A program made the position numbers and the translations under genes. A stretch of DNA of 38,208 bases from Chara braunii (Eukaryota; Streptophyta; Charophyceae; Charales; Characeae), in assembly GCA_003427395.1 (NCBI GenBank), contig BFEA01000393.1, forward strand, positions 1,486,360 through 1,524,567. The letters are read 5' to 3'. Of this stretch, positions 1 to 10,526 are shown piece by piece (position 1 is the stretch's first letter; each line of letters opens with the position of its first letter). The notes under the pieces are model-generated. The model was not told the DNA's origin, ran no database searches, and saw nothing but the letters and a program-made list of their open reading frames with translations.

Positions 1-71
1 CGGACGGGAGTGAGGTGGAAGGGGTGTTGGGCACGGACCACTTATGAAATGAGAACGAAGTTTGTGGGTTG

Positions 72-1898
72 CTATACCACCTGGAAGTGGTGCCTAAGCA
101 GTCTTTCCCACTGTCTTTCTGTGGACAGCCAAAGCTGCCACTTTAGAGAGAGGGCGTTGTCCAGGGTGCAAAGTTTCGCATTGCTGTCCGTCCAGGTGGC
201 TTTGAAAGCGTCCACTATGTGTCGTTTTCTAGCCACATCTGGTTCTTTCCGTAGCCCAGATTGCAGTTGTCTCCAGGCCTCCTGGGTATTGGCTGTGATG
301 GTATCTATGATTGTTGTCCATGCTTGCATAAAACCAAAAGTCATGTTGTTTCCTTTCGTACACACAGCGCATCCTCCAAGCAGCCATTAGTACCGTTAGT
401 CTGGCGTATGTAAACAGGTTTGTCATAAAAGGTGTACAGTCTGTTCCACCCTCTGGAGGACCTCCCAGCAGAAGAGTACGAACGTCCCATGGCAGGTGTT
501 CCCCCGTGAGATAGTGCCAGGCGGCGTCCCACCAGATCCAGAGCTGCGTCACCATTGGGCAGTCTAATAGGCAGTGTTCCAGGGTGGCTCTTTTCCGTGG
601 TGTGGAGTTGGTGCAGTACGTGCATAGCGGAGAGCTGTCCTTTTGCCTCTAAGTCGGTTCTTGTTGTTAGCCAATCCGGAGTAGGTAGGCATCTATGTAT
701 TATCTGCCATTGCAGAGCTCTGTGATTGGTCGGCTTGATGTGTGAGAAGGAGGTCCACCTGAAGTGCTGGAAGTCACGCATTTCCAGTGGGGAGTCTCTT
801 TCCCAACAATGGATGATTTGTTGTGTCACTTGTACTCGTTTCCGGGCTATCCGATAATCATTCTTAACAGTGTATTGCCACAAGGCCATTGTTTGAGACT
901 CACCCCATGTCCATTTCCATTCTGCAGGGTTGAATGGTAGGTCACTGAGGGGGATGGACGGCTTGTAGATATAGAGTCCATCCTTTGAGTTCCCTACTAC
1001 TCTGATTCTGGTTAGCTCGGATGCTGGGCTTTGTATGTCCAGGTCTTCTTGTCTGTGTATTGCAGACCCACATTCCCCAGGCAAATTCGGGCAGTGGGCG
1101 TGTAATACTGTGTTCCCATTGTTATTGCTCTGCACCTCATACACCGTCATGGGGATGGGCATAGATTGTGTGAGTACCACCCAGTCTTTTGGTTGTATCG
1201 TTGGTCCTGTTTTGAGAGCTTGAATCCAGGCCAAAGGGATGGCTTCTTGTAGCTCCGTCATGCAAGAGGCCATATTTTTAAAGGGGCCTGAGAGGTTCTT
1301 CAAAGAGTGCTCTGACTTCCAGCTCCTTGCTTGGTCATCCCAGAGGTGGCTCACTGTGTACACTCCTTTTTTAACCCACTATCTCCATTTGGAGGTCCCT
1401 TGAAGGGAGAAGGGGTTGCCTGATTCATCTGTGATGTCCGGGTGTCCGAAACGTGGTTGGCAACGCACTTCTTCCCATCTAGGTGGCGTGGGGGTGCGGT
1501 GCGGCCCTCTTTCTCTCTATAGGTTAACCATTGCTAGCCATAACGGGTCGATTTGAAGGTCCTGTTTTGCCCTTCCTTCTGGTGAGTGATCATCCACTCT
1601 TCGTGGACCCCCTGCCACGGACCAGCTCCCATTGGTTAACCATTGCAATGGGTGAACTGGACGGAGGGGATGAGAGGGGGGTGCAAAGTAGTGCAGCTGA
1701 ATGTAGGCGTACAGGGCCCACGAGATGTTGTTCCCCAAAAGGAGACGGATTAAGAATTTAAAAAGCAGGGCCTTGATCTCTTCCTCTGGGTGAATTATTC
1801 CTAAACCGCCATGTGTTCTGGGCTGCACAATGATGTCCCACGCCACCCTTTTCATGGACTGGATGTGATTGTGATTATTCTTCCAGAGGTACACCATT
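72..1898 (-). pseudogene. LINE ORF2 3' half (RT thumb to C-terminal zinc-binding domain), broken
   Basis: This is the C-terminal part of a non-LTR retrotransposon polyprotein, read from about 1898 down to 72. The segment near 1890-1500 has the thumb-region pattern seen after LINE reverse transcriptases (LWKNN...VAWDIIVQPRTHGGLGI). Further along it has CTYC...EHCLLDC, a CCHC zinc-binding motif of the zf-RVT type. It matches the plus-strand copy at 28165-29890 residue for residue in many places, for example PLAW, EWxW, LQWQIIHRCLPTPDW and LMAAWRMRCV. The frame is lost by stops near 1520 and 1380, by a one-base shift near 640, and by a +1 shift near 350. It is 5'-truncated: the RT catalytic core and endonuclease are absent. 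The first 71 bases of the window are flank with no feature seen. Confidence 0.85.
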
Positions 1899-1903
1899 GC
1901 GAC

Positions 1904-1904
<1 letters not shown>

Positions 1905-1935
<31 letters not shown>

Positions 1936-2050
1936 CAACATCCCTCATATGATGATGATGACAATGATGATAATGATGATGACAATGACGATAATGATGA
2001 TGATGATGAACTTCTACTGATTCTATGTAAACTGTGAGATACTGATACTA
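1905..2050. repeat. poly(T) run and (GAT)n microsatellite abutting the LINE
   Basis: A run of 26 T (1905-1930) abuts the LINE remnant. Read on the minus strand, a GAT/CAT microsatellite leads into TATGAGGGATGTTGA and then the poly(A). The same microsatellite-to-TATGAGGGATG junction occurs at 26840-26885, where a longer hairpin retroposon (family B) follows. I infer a family B head cut back to almost nothing, or its tail fused to the LINE. Confidence 0.6.
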
Positions 2051-2420
2051 ATGATGATGATGATGATTAGTATGTAAATATTATAAAATACTATGCTATA
2101 TCAGCGAATCTGGCCTCCTAATCCTATAACAACTCCTAGCCCTCCCTGTACCAGGACATTACATCTCCGAGACAATGCCATCCTAAGTTTCTAACCAACG
2201 TCAACCATAGCTGACCTGTTCTCGCCACCTAGAGTATCCCTGGTCCCATAGGTTGTCAAGGCAGCCCCCCCGGTTCGCCATTGGATTGCTTTCGTCCCTC
2301 AACAAATCCCCAGATCTCTCTACAAGGCCTCACACTCCTACCATTTGCAGGTTACAGGGCAACGCCCCAGCTCCGGCCAGCGTTGTTCTGGCATCGGCAA
2401 ACCAGGGGCACATAACAAAG
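1950..2420 (+). repeat. Dispersed repeat R, left copy
   Basis: About 0.45 kb that reappears in reverse complement at 23466-23905. Shared landmarks include the CAT/GAT microsatellite flanked by ATTAGTATGTAAA, the text around GGCCTCCTAATCC, and CAAACCAGGGGCACA near 2398-2412. Similarity ends near 2418. There is no plausible coding content. From 2420 to 2633 I see nothing recognisable. Confidence 0.75.
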
Positions 2421-2633
2421 CCACTATTAAGATATCAGTCCAGATTCCACCATCTCTGAAATCCTATATCCGAACAAGGAAGAAGGCCAGATGCTGACAA
2501 GAATTACAGCACACCAGAAAGCTTGACATAACATGATTGAAGACTATGAAATTTTGAAGCACCTGATACTACATAGTACGCACGCTTGTCCTGGATCTTT
2601 AAAGACAACCGTCTGTCTCCCTAGAGCGTACAT

Positions 2634-2987
2634 AGCACAACTGCCATTTCGTCAAAATGGACATCTTTTATTTTTTGAACGAAATTGAAACTGAGTTTTT
2701 TGGCTGAAAACTCGTCAAAATTTGTTGTTCCTGAGGGTCCAGCGTCTTACAAACGCTGGACCCCCTGGCTGTACATGGACCTAGCTTGAGACTAGGCACC
2801 TCCAGACAGTCCTGCCTGGAGGTGCCTGGTCTCAAGCTAGGTCCATGTACAACCAGGGGGTCCAGCGTTTGTAAAACGCTGGACCCTCAGGAACAACAAA
2901 TTTTGACGAGTTTTCGGCCAAAAAACTCAGTTTCAATTTCGTTCAAAAAATAAAAAATGTCCATTTTGACAAAATGGTCGTTGCACT
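2634..2987. mobile_element. Foldback / MITE-like element with nested palindromes
   Basis: A 354-bp near-complete inverted repeat: arms of about 172 nt (2634-2805 and 2816-2987) around a 10-nt loop. The outer ends resemble each other as TAGYRCAAC...CCATTTYGTCAAAATGG. Each arm contains its own short palindrome (GGTCCAGCG...CGCTGGACC) near 2737-2763 and 2856-2886, so the element can form either one long hairpin or a three-way structure. The layout fits a non-autonomous DNA transposon or a hairpin-RNA locus. I could not fix a target-site duplication. Confidence 0.75.
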
Positions 2988-3410
2988 AGAAGATAACCAT
3001 GAAAATCAATTGAAGAAATCTCTCCCCCCCCTCCTCCCCTTCCCCCCTGTCCCAGCGCTGCCTCCACCGAAGAGAACCACCATGCTTGTAGAGATTCTCC
3101 ATTGGCCCCAGCTTGGGATAGACCCCCTCCCCCTCCTGTTCCTACAAAGGCATCTAATTCCCACCTAAAGTATGCCTCTGGCAACCTCTACCCTAATCTG
3201 CCCCCGCTGGGATATGATGCTACAATGTACTTCTACCCCAACCCCAAAATAGGGCAATCCCCATATTCTGCCCACAGTGCCCCACACCCCCTTCAGAGCA
3301 TTCACCACCCACCTTGTGAAGCCCCTGCGAAGTAGAGCTATCCCCCTCAACACCCAACCTCCATCATCCGAAAGTAAATCGTCAGAGCACGTTGGAGGAG
3401 AAAACATAAT
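2988..3410. other. Anonymous C-rich segment
   Basis: Cytosine-rich on the plus strand, with runs such as CTCCCCTTCCCCCCTG. Short open frames are proline-rich and look compositional. No domain, RNA gene or repeat was recognised. Confidence 0.5.
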
Positions 3411-3890
3411 TTAGGACGACATTTAGACCTCCATTTTTTGATGAAATAAGAAGTGAGATTAAAATTGAATGCTATGAGAATTCCAAGAGAACATCAAAAC
3501 GCCTGTAACCATATTGAGGGAATAGGAAATTCAATTAGTTAAAACTTAATTAATTATTAATTAGAAATTTTAGGCATTAAGGAATACCGTTCAAGTGAAT
3601 TTACCGTGAAATCCTGGATTCTAAGATACAGATAATCAGGAATATATTCAAATGTATACTCGAATGTTACTATGTTAGTAGGGAAATTAATTAGAGATGA
3701 TAATAGCGACGTTAGTTGGTGTATTAATTGACTATGATAATTGTGATGATGACTAGATTTTCTTGTATGTTAATATCGGAAATGAGATGGACACTTTGAC
3801 GAAATGTCGAGTGGAAAGGTAAAAGATGAGTAACAATTCTAGTATTTTAGTAGCAGAGATTGAAGATTAGGTATTTCTAATGCTTGAACT
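3411..3890. other. Anonymous AT-rich segment
   Basis: A sharp change to AT-rich sequence (for example TTAATTAATTATTAATTAG near 3550) between two C-rich blocks. No open frame or repeat was recognised. The text TTTGACGAAATG near 3793 resembles the ends of the 2634-2987 foldback, but nothing around it extends the match. Confidence 0.5.
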
Positions 3891-4255
3891 TAAAATACAT
3901 GCAAGAATGTTGTGAGAAACCCTCCCCCACCCTTCCTCCTGTCCCTCTTTCTCCTTTCTCCAACCCTCTTGCCTACACCCTCCCCCTAAGACCCCTTATC
4001 TCCCTTCCCACCTCTTCCTTCTATTTACCCCACCCTTGTCCCCACTCCTCCCTCCTCGACTTTCTTCGTAGTTGCCCCGCTATCATCCTCTTCCTTTCCG
4101 AAAGAGGCAGAACTCCCAATAAGAAGGCAGGGAGGAAGAAAGAAATGAAGAAAGAGGCAGAGAACTAAGAGAGAGGGATGGGAACGAAGATTAGGGAGTA
4201 GAGGATGATCAGCGAAAAGAATGAAGAAGGAAAGGCAACTGAAAAGTAATAGAGA
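3891..4255. other. Pyrimidine-rich block followed by purine-rich block
   Basis: 3910-4100 is strongly pyrimidine-rich and 4110-4255 is strongly purine-rich on the plus strand. No gene was recognised. Confidence 0.5.
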
Positions 4256-4259
4256 CGAG

Positions 4260-4400
4260 TGATGGAGAGAGAGATGATGATGATGAGGGTGATGATGATG
4301 ATTACCCTGTGACAATGCTGTGGCGACACTATATTGGATGTTGCCAATGATGACGATGACAATGATGATGCTAATGAAGATTGTCGTCAAGAGGTGTCGT
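4260..4400. repeat. Interrupted (GAT)n microsatellite
   Basis: Runs of GATGATGATGA with GAC and AAT interruptions, similar in style to 1950-2000 and 23815-23945. From 4400 to 4660 no feature was recognised. Confidence 0.75.
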
Positions 4401-4659
4401 ACTATGACGTGATGTGGTCAACGAAGATTGTCGTGGTAGACGCATTACGCTCCAACTCCCCGCAAGTCGCTCCCCTGCTCCCACAGGGCAGTATCTCATG
4501 GAGTCTCTATGTCCTCCCCGTCTCTCTGCATATCAGCCTGTGATTCTGCTGAATCGAGGCACGAAGCCAGACCTACGCCTCCCTCACTCCACGTCACACT
4601 CCCTTATGGCCCAACATCAACAAATTACCCTTCGCTCATGCTCACACGTCCGCCATGGC

Positions 4660-4850
4660 CAGCGCTCACACCAGCTCCTGCGCGCTCTCGTGCTAGCTTC
4701 AGCGCTCTTGTGCCAACACCAGCGCACACACCCCAGCTACAGCACTCGCACACCAGCCACGACGCCCACCCGCCCGCACCAATGCTCGCTCGCCAACTGA
4801 AGTGCGCTCGCGCCAACTCTAGCGCTTGCTCGCCAGCCCGCGCCGCCAAG
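4660..4850. repeat. Degenerate GC-rich tandem repeat
   Basis: Diverged reiterations of a roughly 20-nt theme around GCTCGCGCCAACTCTAGCGC, visible at least seven times. It makes long but compositional open frames. Confidence 0.55.
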
Positions 4851-4859
4851 CTTTAAAAA

Positions 4860-6060
4860 AAGCAGCCTCAGTCACTACTGGATGTGAAGTGGGCCCACCT
4901 TCAGCAGCAACCTGTTGAACGTGGACTGGCGCATCCGGAGAACACCAATGCAATGGACATTCTCCACGCCGTCTTCCGAAGCAGATCCTTCCAAAGGCCA
5001 CCACTTCGTGTTTCAGCTTAGTCAGTTGTTTTCTGTTGAGCTGCGAGAACGCCACCCTGTACCAGCGCACTACTACCTATCCCGCAGTACCGACTTTCCC
5101 ATTCCTCACCTATTCTAACCCCATTGCGAGTCGAACCTACAGGCCTGCAACCACACTCGATGGTATGCACGCATGCTTTTTCTACCTAGCGAGACACCTA
5201 AGACTAGGACACCCCCCAGGCACATTTTTACCATAGGCACCCCGGACCAGCCGGGGCTCGACTAGTCCGCAGCCAAGTTGCTTCCCACCTAGCAGACTCT
5301 ATGGGGGGCCCTCACCTTCTGCTAGATGCGATGATCCCCCCTCTACCCGACCTACTCACGGTACTTAACACACCTCCCTCATCTCTCTGAGATCCCCCTT
5401 CCGGGGTCCGACTAAGGGCCTATCTGCCGCGCTAAGCCCAACCTGAGGCCTCGTAAGATATTCCCTCGAAGCCCAACCCCAAGAATCGTAAGTATCAGGC
5501 ACTGTCCCAACTACAACTCCCACACACCACTCATCCCCTGAAACTGAGGCAGACCATGGGGCATGGCCTACCCTGGATTCGCACAGTGGTGCGATCTACC
5601 AGTCCCGCTTCAGCCACCTAATCTCGAGGACTCCTAGGTAGGATCGTAAGTCACGGGAAACATCCCAACGGTACCCAGACTGACTTAGGGTTCGACCCCT
5701 AGGGTCCCCCGGTACGGGCGACTGTGTGAAATCGGGTTCGCAGCACTGTGCGGTGGCTCTGACATTTCTGTTAGGTCCAATGATCGAAGACAGACAACGG
5801 TCGCGTTCAGCCCAAGGTCCCGACAGTTCTGTTAGGACCAACGTCCTAAATCTATCCCCCCCCCCCCCCCCCCCCCACCCCATGGCGCATATCCCAAAGC
5901 CCAAACCGTGACCCTGGACGACCCCCCATGGACTAGACATCAGGCGGACCTCCCACAGTTCAGACCCCGACATACAACACCATGGGTAAATCCCCTTGGG
6001 CGGTGCGCAGGCAGTGTCTGTATAAACTTACCATGTGTCGTCCCAAGGGGTAGGGTGCGA
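4860..6060. other. Anonymous spacer with a 21-nt poly(C) run
   Basis: No coding region recognised. A pure C21 run lies at 5856-5876. A partial direct repeat of TTCTGTTAGGNCCAA is spaced about 62 nt apart (near 5766 and 5828). The text is rich in CCTAGGG and GGGCCT motifs, reminiscent of 21180-21340. Confidence 0.5.
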
Positions 6061-6097
6061 ATGGCATGGCGCTATGAAAGCGCGAAACGTCGGAAAG

Positions 6098-6180
6098 CGC
6101 GCAGGCCGCGAGTTTTGAACCCACGACCTGATACCACAATGCGCATTTCCAGACGTTGTCCTAACCACTCGGACATGAAG
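6098..6180 (-). pseudogene. tRNA-Ser-like relic
   Basis: On the minus strand TGTCCGAGTGGTTAGGA (6159-6175) is a good tRNA-Ser D-arm/box A, and GGGTTCAAAAC (6112-6122) is a good box B. GGA falls where the anticodon should be. The T stem pairs with two G-T wobbles. The anticodon stem and acceptor stem do not pair, so this is a tRNA pseudogene or the head of a tRNA-derived SINE, not a working gene. It abuts the truncated end of the LINE segment at 6185. Confidence 0.55.
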
Positions 6181-6184
6181 CTTC

Positions 6185-7355
6185 CACTTTCCGTTGTCTT
6201 GCGTAGTGGATAGTTTCATTAACCAGCAAGATGTTGTCTTGTATATTACGGAATGGCATGAAGCCTGATTGGTCCGGGTGGATGAGGTGAGGAAGGAGGG
6301 GTAACAATCTGTTTACCCATGCTTTGGCCAAAATCTTATAGGGGATAGGCAGAAGGGTGATAGGACGGTAATTCCTAATATCCTCCATGTCCCTTTTTTT
6401 GTACAACAACGTTGTCACCCCTTGTTCCATCATGCCCCCGAATGTCTCTTCATTGAACACAGCATTGATATAGATCATGAAGTCCTTTTGGAATACCTCC
6501 CAGAAGTGAAGCCAAAACTCTTTAGGGAAGGCATCCAGACCAAGTGCTTTCTCATCGTCCATATCTTGTAGTGCTTGAAGGAGTTCTTGGCTGGTCATGG
6601 GTTCATCAAGGGAATTTCTTTGCACTGTGGACAGTAAGGAAGGGAGTGCAACCAACAATGTGTCCCTTGCATGGGCAAGGGACTGTGGCTGAGTGCGTGT
6701 TGTCTTTGAGGTGAATAAGTTTGTATAATAGAGAAATGCAGACTCCACTATTTTGTAAGCATTTGTTGCTGGCAATTGGGAGTTGTCAAACGGATGCTTG
6801 AGGGAGCGTACCATGGACTGTCTGCTTTTGGCTCTAGCCTTACTAAAGAAAGAAGGTCTTGGACATTGTTCCGTCTGTGGTGTTCTTCTTCATTTTAGCC
6901 GGTATTCTCCATTTTTGTGCTTGTGTGTCCAGGTACTCTTGTAGCTGGCCTCAAGCTCGCTGCAGAGCGTTGAAAGTTTCCATATCTAAAGGGTTTTCAA
7001 TGAGATGCATGTCCCATTCCTCGAGTTGTTGCAGCAAGCTATCCAACACCGCTTTTCGTTCCCTTGCTTTCTGGATGGAGAATTTTTTAACTCTCTCTCT
7101 TAATTGCGCCACCCCATCGTTAAACCATTGGACTATCAATCCGTTGTCGGGTTTCCTTGATGTCCAGTAAGCCTAGAAGTCTTTAACCAGTTGTTTGAAA
7201 GTCTGAAGCTTCAGTAGTGTTGTATTGAATTTGAAGTATCCTGGCCTCCTTTTGATGTGTGTGTGGAGGGAAAGGCCTATTGCTATCATGCGGTGGTCGA
7301 ATGATTTGCAAGGAGAGAGCGGGGGGATCACTGATGTGGTCAACAGACCACCCAA
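6185..7355 (-). pseudogene. LINE 5' segment: endonuclease end to RT fingers, inverted
   Basis: Read leftward from 7355. A segment ends the APE-type endonuclease (CKSFDHRMIAIGL matches the terminal S-D-H motif of the family), followed by a linker rich in charged helix (ARERKAVLDSLLQQLEEW). A 200-codon stretch then carries RT fingers motifs: KALGLDAFPKEFW, LLYKKRDMEDIRNYRPITLL and HPDQSGFMPFRNIQDNILL. The RT core with its catalytic aspartates is missing, because the sequence stops at 6185 just before it. Stops near 7172 and 6850-6950 break the frame. The neighbouring plus-strand LINE starts where this one ends at about 7340-7360, in opposite orientation. Confidence 0.85.
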
Positions 7356-8389
7356 ATCTTTTGATAGGAGAAGTGGTTCACATGATCCAGCAAGGAGCTA
7401 TGGTCAGCCTTTGCAAAACAAATAGAGATTATTTCTTGATTCATTGTCCTTCAGATCCAGTTGGTCTGTTCCCTTTGACACACTTGTATCGGATCAGGGT
7501 TCTCTTCATCTCCTCAATTAAAGGGTGGAGAGCTTTTCATCTGGAAATACCCATTCCGGAACTTCCGCTGGATCCTGTAGAATGGATATGGCAAACCACC
7601 AAGAAAGGTCAACCCAGATCATTACAAGCACTAACGGTAAAAGCGGCCTATCATCTACTGAGGCCAAGAGTGGACATCTCTGCAATCCTTTGGGAAAGAT
7701 GGGCTAGGCACCTGAATCTGGATATAAATCCAATTAAAAAGATATTTTTTTTTAATAAAATCAGACAGCGTCCAGCTAAATTTTCTTCGCTGCAGTGGCA
7801 AATCGCTCATCGTTGTCTGCCTACAAATGATTGGATCATAGTCCGCTCATCATTGGAACAAAAGGGTTTGGCCCTTCCTTGGTGCAAGTCATGTGTATCG
7901 AACTTTCCCAACAAAAAATGTCCGGAAACTATTGAACACGTTTTTATGCAATGCCCTGGTTCGGTTCTATTATGGAGGAGATGGGACTATGTTTGGAGGG
8001 AGCTCACTGGTCTGGACTGTCCTTGGGATCGGAAAGCAATTCTTGTAGGCCATTGGTTCCCACAAAATATCATATTAACTCCTTTCCAATCTATTTTTTT
8101 TGAAATTGGTAGGAAAGCGGTAATGTGGGTCCTATGGTATAAACGATGTGTCCTGAAAAGAGAGAATGTAGCACTAGAGGGATCAGAAATTTCTGAGTAT
8201 ATTGTTCATTTCATACAAACAGAAATTAGAACTCACTGGGATGTGCTGTGCTCTAAATTATACAAACTACAAAGAAAAAAGGATATTCAACTCTTGATTC
8301 AGGAATTTGGACTGGCTGGGGGGTGTAGGAGAGAGGAGTCTGGGAGAAGTGATGTGGCCAGGGGGAGAAGGACCGGATGTCTCCTTTAA
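7340..8389 (+). CDS. LINE ORF2 C-terminal segment (post-RT region and zf-RVT), open frame
   Basis: About 350 codons without a stop, making this the least decayed LINE piece here. It aligns in layout with the LINE at 72-1898: PLDPVEWIWQTT, KAAYHLLRPRVD, SSLQWQIAHRCLPTNDW, then a zinc-binding CKSC...ETIEHVFMQC and a conserved WYKRCVLKREN segment near the end. No natural start is visible. The frame opens at the junction with the inverted segment, so this is a truncated polyprotein, not an expressed gene. It appears to be a different subfamily from the 72-1898 and 28165-29890 copies. The last residues after QEFGLAGG may be read-through into 3' UTR. Confidence 0.8.
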   Translation, partial: STDHPNLLIGEVVHMIQQGAMVSLCKTNRDYFLIHCPSDPVGLFPLTHLYRIRVLFISSIKGWRAFHLEIPIPELPLDPVEWIWQTTKKGQPRSLQALTVKAAYHLLRPRVDISAILWERWARHLNLDINPIKKIFFFNKIRQRPAKFSSLQWQIAHRCLPTNDWIIVRSSLEQKGLALPWCKSCVSNFPNKKCPETIEHVFMQCPGSVLLWRRWDYVWRELTGLDCPWDRKAILVGHWFPQNIILTPFQSIFFEIGRKAVMWVLWYKRCVLKRENVALEGSEISEYIVHFIQTEIRTHWDVLCSKLYKLQRKKDIQLLIQEFGLAGGCRREESGRSDVARGRRTGCLL

Positions 8390-8734
8390 AAGAGACTTCC
8401 AACTCTGTTTCAAGAACTGGTTCTCACTACGACCAGGAGCCTCACTCAGGGACCCCAGGGGCTTTGCAGACCCTTTTCCCCCATCACATCTAGCGCTGGT
8501 GGAGATGCCATAATCGTTTTATATATATAAAGGACTAGTGTGGAATGAGGGGTGATAACTCTTGTGCAGTGAGGAAAAGATTTGATGTAGCTGCTTGGTA
8601 TGCCATGTTAGATTTGGCGGCTTTTAAAGGCTGAAGAAGCAGGCATCTTTCTCATTATGGTTTGGAGATATCTTTTGGATTTCGGGTCCCTTGTTGGGTC
8701 TCGTAAAAAGCGAACCTGGGTAAGGCTCCCAGGA
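8390..8734. other. Probable LINE 3' UTR and spacer
   Basis: Noncoding stretch following the LINE frame, with TTTTATATATATAAAGG near 8518. No clear poly(A) end for the LINE was found. Confidence 0.4.
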
Positions 8735-8832
8735 ATGGCCATTTCCAGGTAGATTGTGAGGACCCCGGCCTCGCTATTGTCTTTTGAAATATCAGCCTTG
8801 GGCACTAGGCCCCTTTTTTTTTTTTTTTTTTT
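8735..8832 (+). repeat. Family B short retroposon, partial
   Basis: Shares TGTGAGGACCCCGGCCTC and ATATCAGCCTTGGGCACT with the copy at 26872-27020. It ends in a run of 19 T (8814-8832), which joins directly to the endonuclease fragment. Confidence 0.65.
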
Positions 8833-8834
8833 AA

Positions 8835-9480
8835 GTCAATTCTTGAATTGGATACTCTCGCCGAGCCTTGAGATCTGATGTATGTGTAGGCTCTTTTGTT
8901 AGGATATGTTTCTCTGTAGGTATCAATTAAGTCCATATCCAACATGAGTCGGCCAAATGCTCGATGATCTTTCCCTTTGCTCCCCTGCACCTAGTAGTTG
9001 TTGCGATGATGTTGTTGATGATCTTTTATCCAGTCCAGGGTCTAGTGTGGTGTTAAAGTCCCCACACATTATAATTGGAGCGTTAGTAGGTAAGATTTGT
9101 TGTAGGGCGAGAAAGAATTGAACTCGCTGTACAGGGTCGTTCGGAGCATATATGCATACTGGGTATAATACCTCTGTTCCCATTGTCGCTTTCAGACATA
9201 TCCACCTACCATCTGTTTTGTCCCAGTCCGCGTGTATCGGGACCAGTCTTGACAAGGGGGGAAGCCAAATGGCCACCCCAGTGGAAGCTGAAGATTGGGC
9301 CGGGGCCATAAATGTTGTGTGAGGCCAAACATTTCTGGCTCTGGTCAGGTGGGTCTGGGAATCGGTGAGGTAAGTCTCCTGTACTCCAATGGCGTCTGGC
9401 CATTTCCCCCTAAGTGCTCGCTGGATGCAAACTTCCCTTCGCGTTAGAGGTGCTTGAGTAAACAAAATTGAAAATTGCAA
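8835..9480 (-). pseudogene. LINE APE-type endonuclease fragment
   Basis: Read leftward from 9480: LTRREVCIQ...DAIGVQETYLTDSQ, DGRWICLKA, YPVCIYAPND, PIIMCGDFNTTLDPGLDK, then in another frame AFGRLMLDMDLIDTYRE...YTYIRSQ...SRIDL. These are the ordered motifs of the LINE exonuclease/endonuclease/phosphatase fold: the catalytic E in QET, the G-D-F-N motif, and the Y-T-Y and S-R-I-D motifs. A frameshift lies near 8970-8990. The domain stops at the poly(T) before the final S-D-H motif, so it is dead. It is a separate fragment from 6185-7355, which contains the missing final motif. Confidence 0.85.
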
Positions 9481-9535
9481 TTCAACTTCTGACTAAGCTT
9501 TAATTTCACCAACAAATTCAGGATACCTTTCTCGG

Positions 9536-9562
<27 letters not shown>
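9536..9562. repeat. poly(T) run of 27
   Basis: Lies 13 bp outside the left LTR. It may be the tail of an older retroposon into which the LTR element inserted. Confidence 0.8.
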
Positions 9563-9567
<5 letters not shown>

Positions 9568-9575
9568 AAAAATGT

Positions 9576-10486
9576 TGTAAGGAAAATGAGCGATAGCGAA
9601 TTCCAGAAACCAAGCAACATCATACACATGAAACCAGATAGTCTTGACCTCGAACCGAAAGCAAAATTGCAACTTGAGTTCACCCAAATAAGAGCACATC
9701 AAAAACTCACAAGTGACAATGCTGGAAAGCCTGGAATAGTCTCATCATCATCAACAAAGAACAAATGTCGATTTCCTATCTGGCGCTCAGCGCCCAGACT
9801 ACAAATGCCAGATCCTATCTAGCCTATCTACAATGCCACTAGTGACGTCAACAACTCCCCGAAGTACGAGCAGATCTCGGCCAATGTTGTTCGCCTCAAG
9901 CACCAGGTACGTCTCACGCATCACTCACAACCTCGATCCCCCACACAGATGCCACGTGCACCCAAGGACCACCATGCGCCCCATCCAGCACCTCGCAGGC
10001 CAGCTCGGCTATGGCTGCCTACGTGTACCCTGCTCGCCCTTGAGCGCGTGGGCGCTTGCCTGCCAGTAGTGCAGCAGCGCTTGCGCATCATGTAGGAAGT
10101 GCCCGAATGCTAAATGCGGAGGCAGGCACTTTCCTTTATGGAAGTGGCCTGCCTGCTGCGTGCTGCCTGGCTGCGCTGGGCCCCTGCCCGAAAGCTTCCG
10201 GTAGGCCCCAAGTGGCTGAGCCCCGGTACCAGGGAGCCGGGCACAGAGCCTGGGGTGGTTACCCGTGTCCAACTGCCAGCAGCCTGTGTTCAGCCCATGA
10301 CCCGTGTCTGGCCCAGGGCCTGCCTTATATTCATTGGAAAAAGGCAGGCAGGGTCTGGGCTCACTCAACCAACCGGCGCTGCGCAACTGCCTGAATTTCC
10401 CAGCTGCGTCCAACCCACGAAAAATAGGCCTCTCGTCCTCGCTGAAACAGGGCCCAGTAGGGCTTACCGAGGCCTTGAGCTTCGCA
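9576..10486 (-). repeat. 3' LTR of the Ty3/gypsy element
   Basis: Direct repeat of 19057-19906. On the minus strand it begins TGCGAAGCTCAAGG just after the polypurine tract and ends near CTCATTTTCCTTACA. Relative to the other LTR it has about 70-85 extra bases near 10015-10110 and lacks a roughly 37-base block present at 19826-19862. Confidence 0.85.
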
Positions 10487-10497
10487 TTCCCTCCTCC
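10487..10497 (-). other. Polypurine tract (plus-strand primer)
   Basis: On the minus strand GGAGGAGGGAA lies immediately before the 3' LTR start, the expected position for the second-strand primer. Confidence 0.75.
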
Positions 10498-10526
10498 ATA
10501 CTTCGACAGTCCTCTGAGAAGTTCAA

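Noticed and set aside
4660-4850. CRISPR-like or coding repeat array
   Set aside because: Units are diverged and of uneven length, there are no unique spacers, and the window is clearly eukaryotic.
6098-6180. A functional tRNA-Ser gene
   Set aside because: Boxes A and B are good but the anticodon and acceptor stems do not pair.
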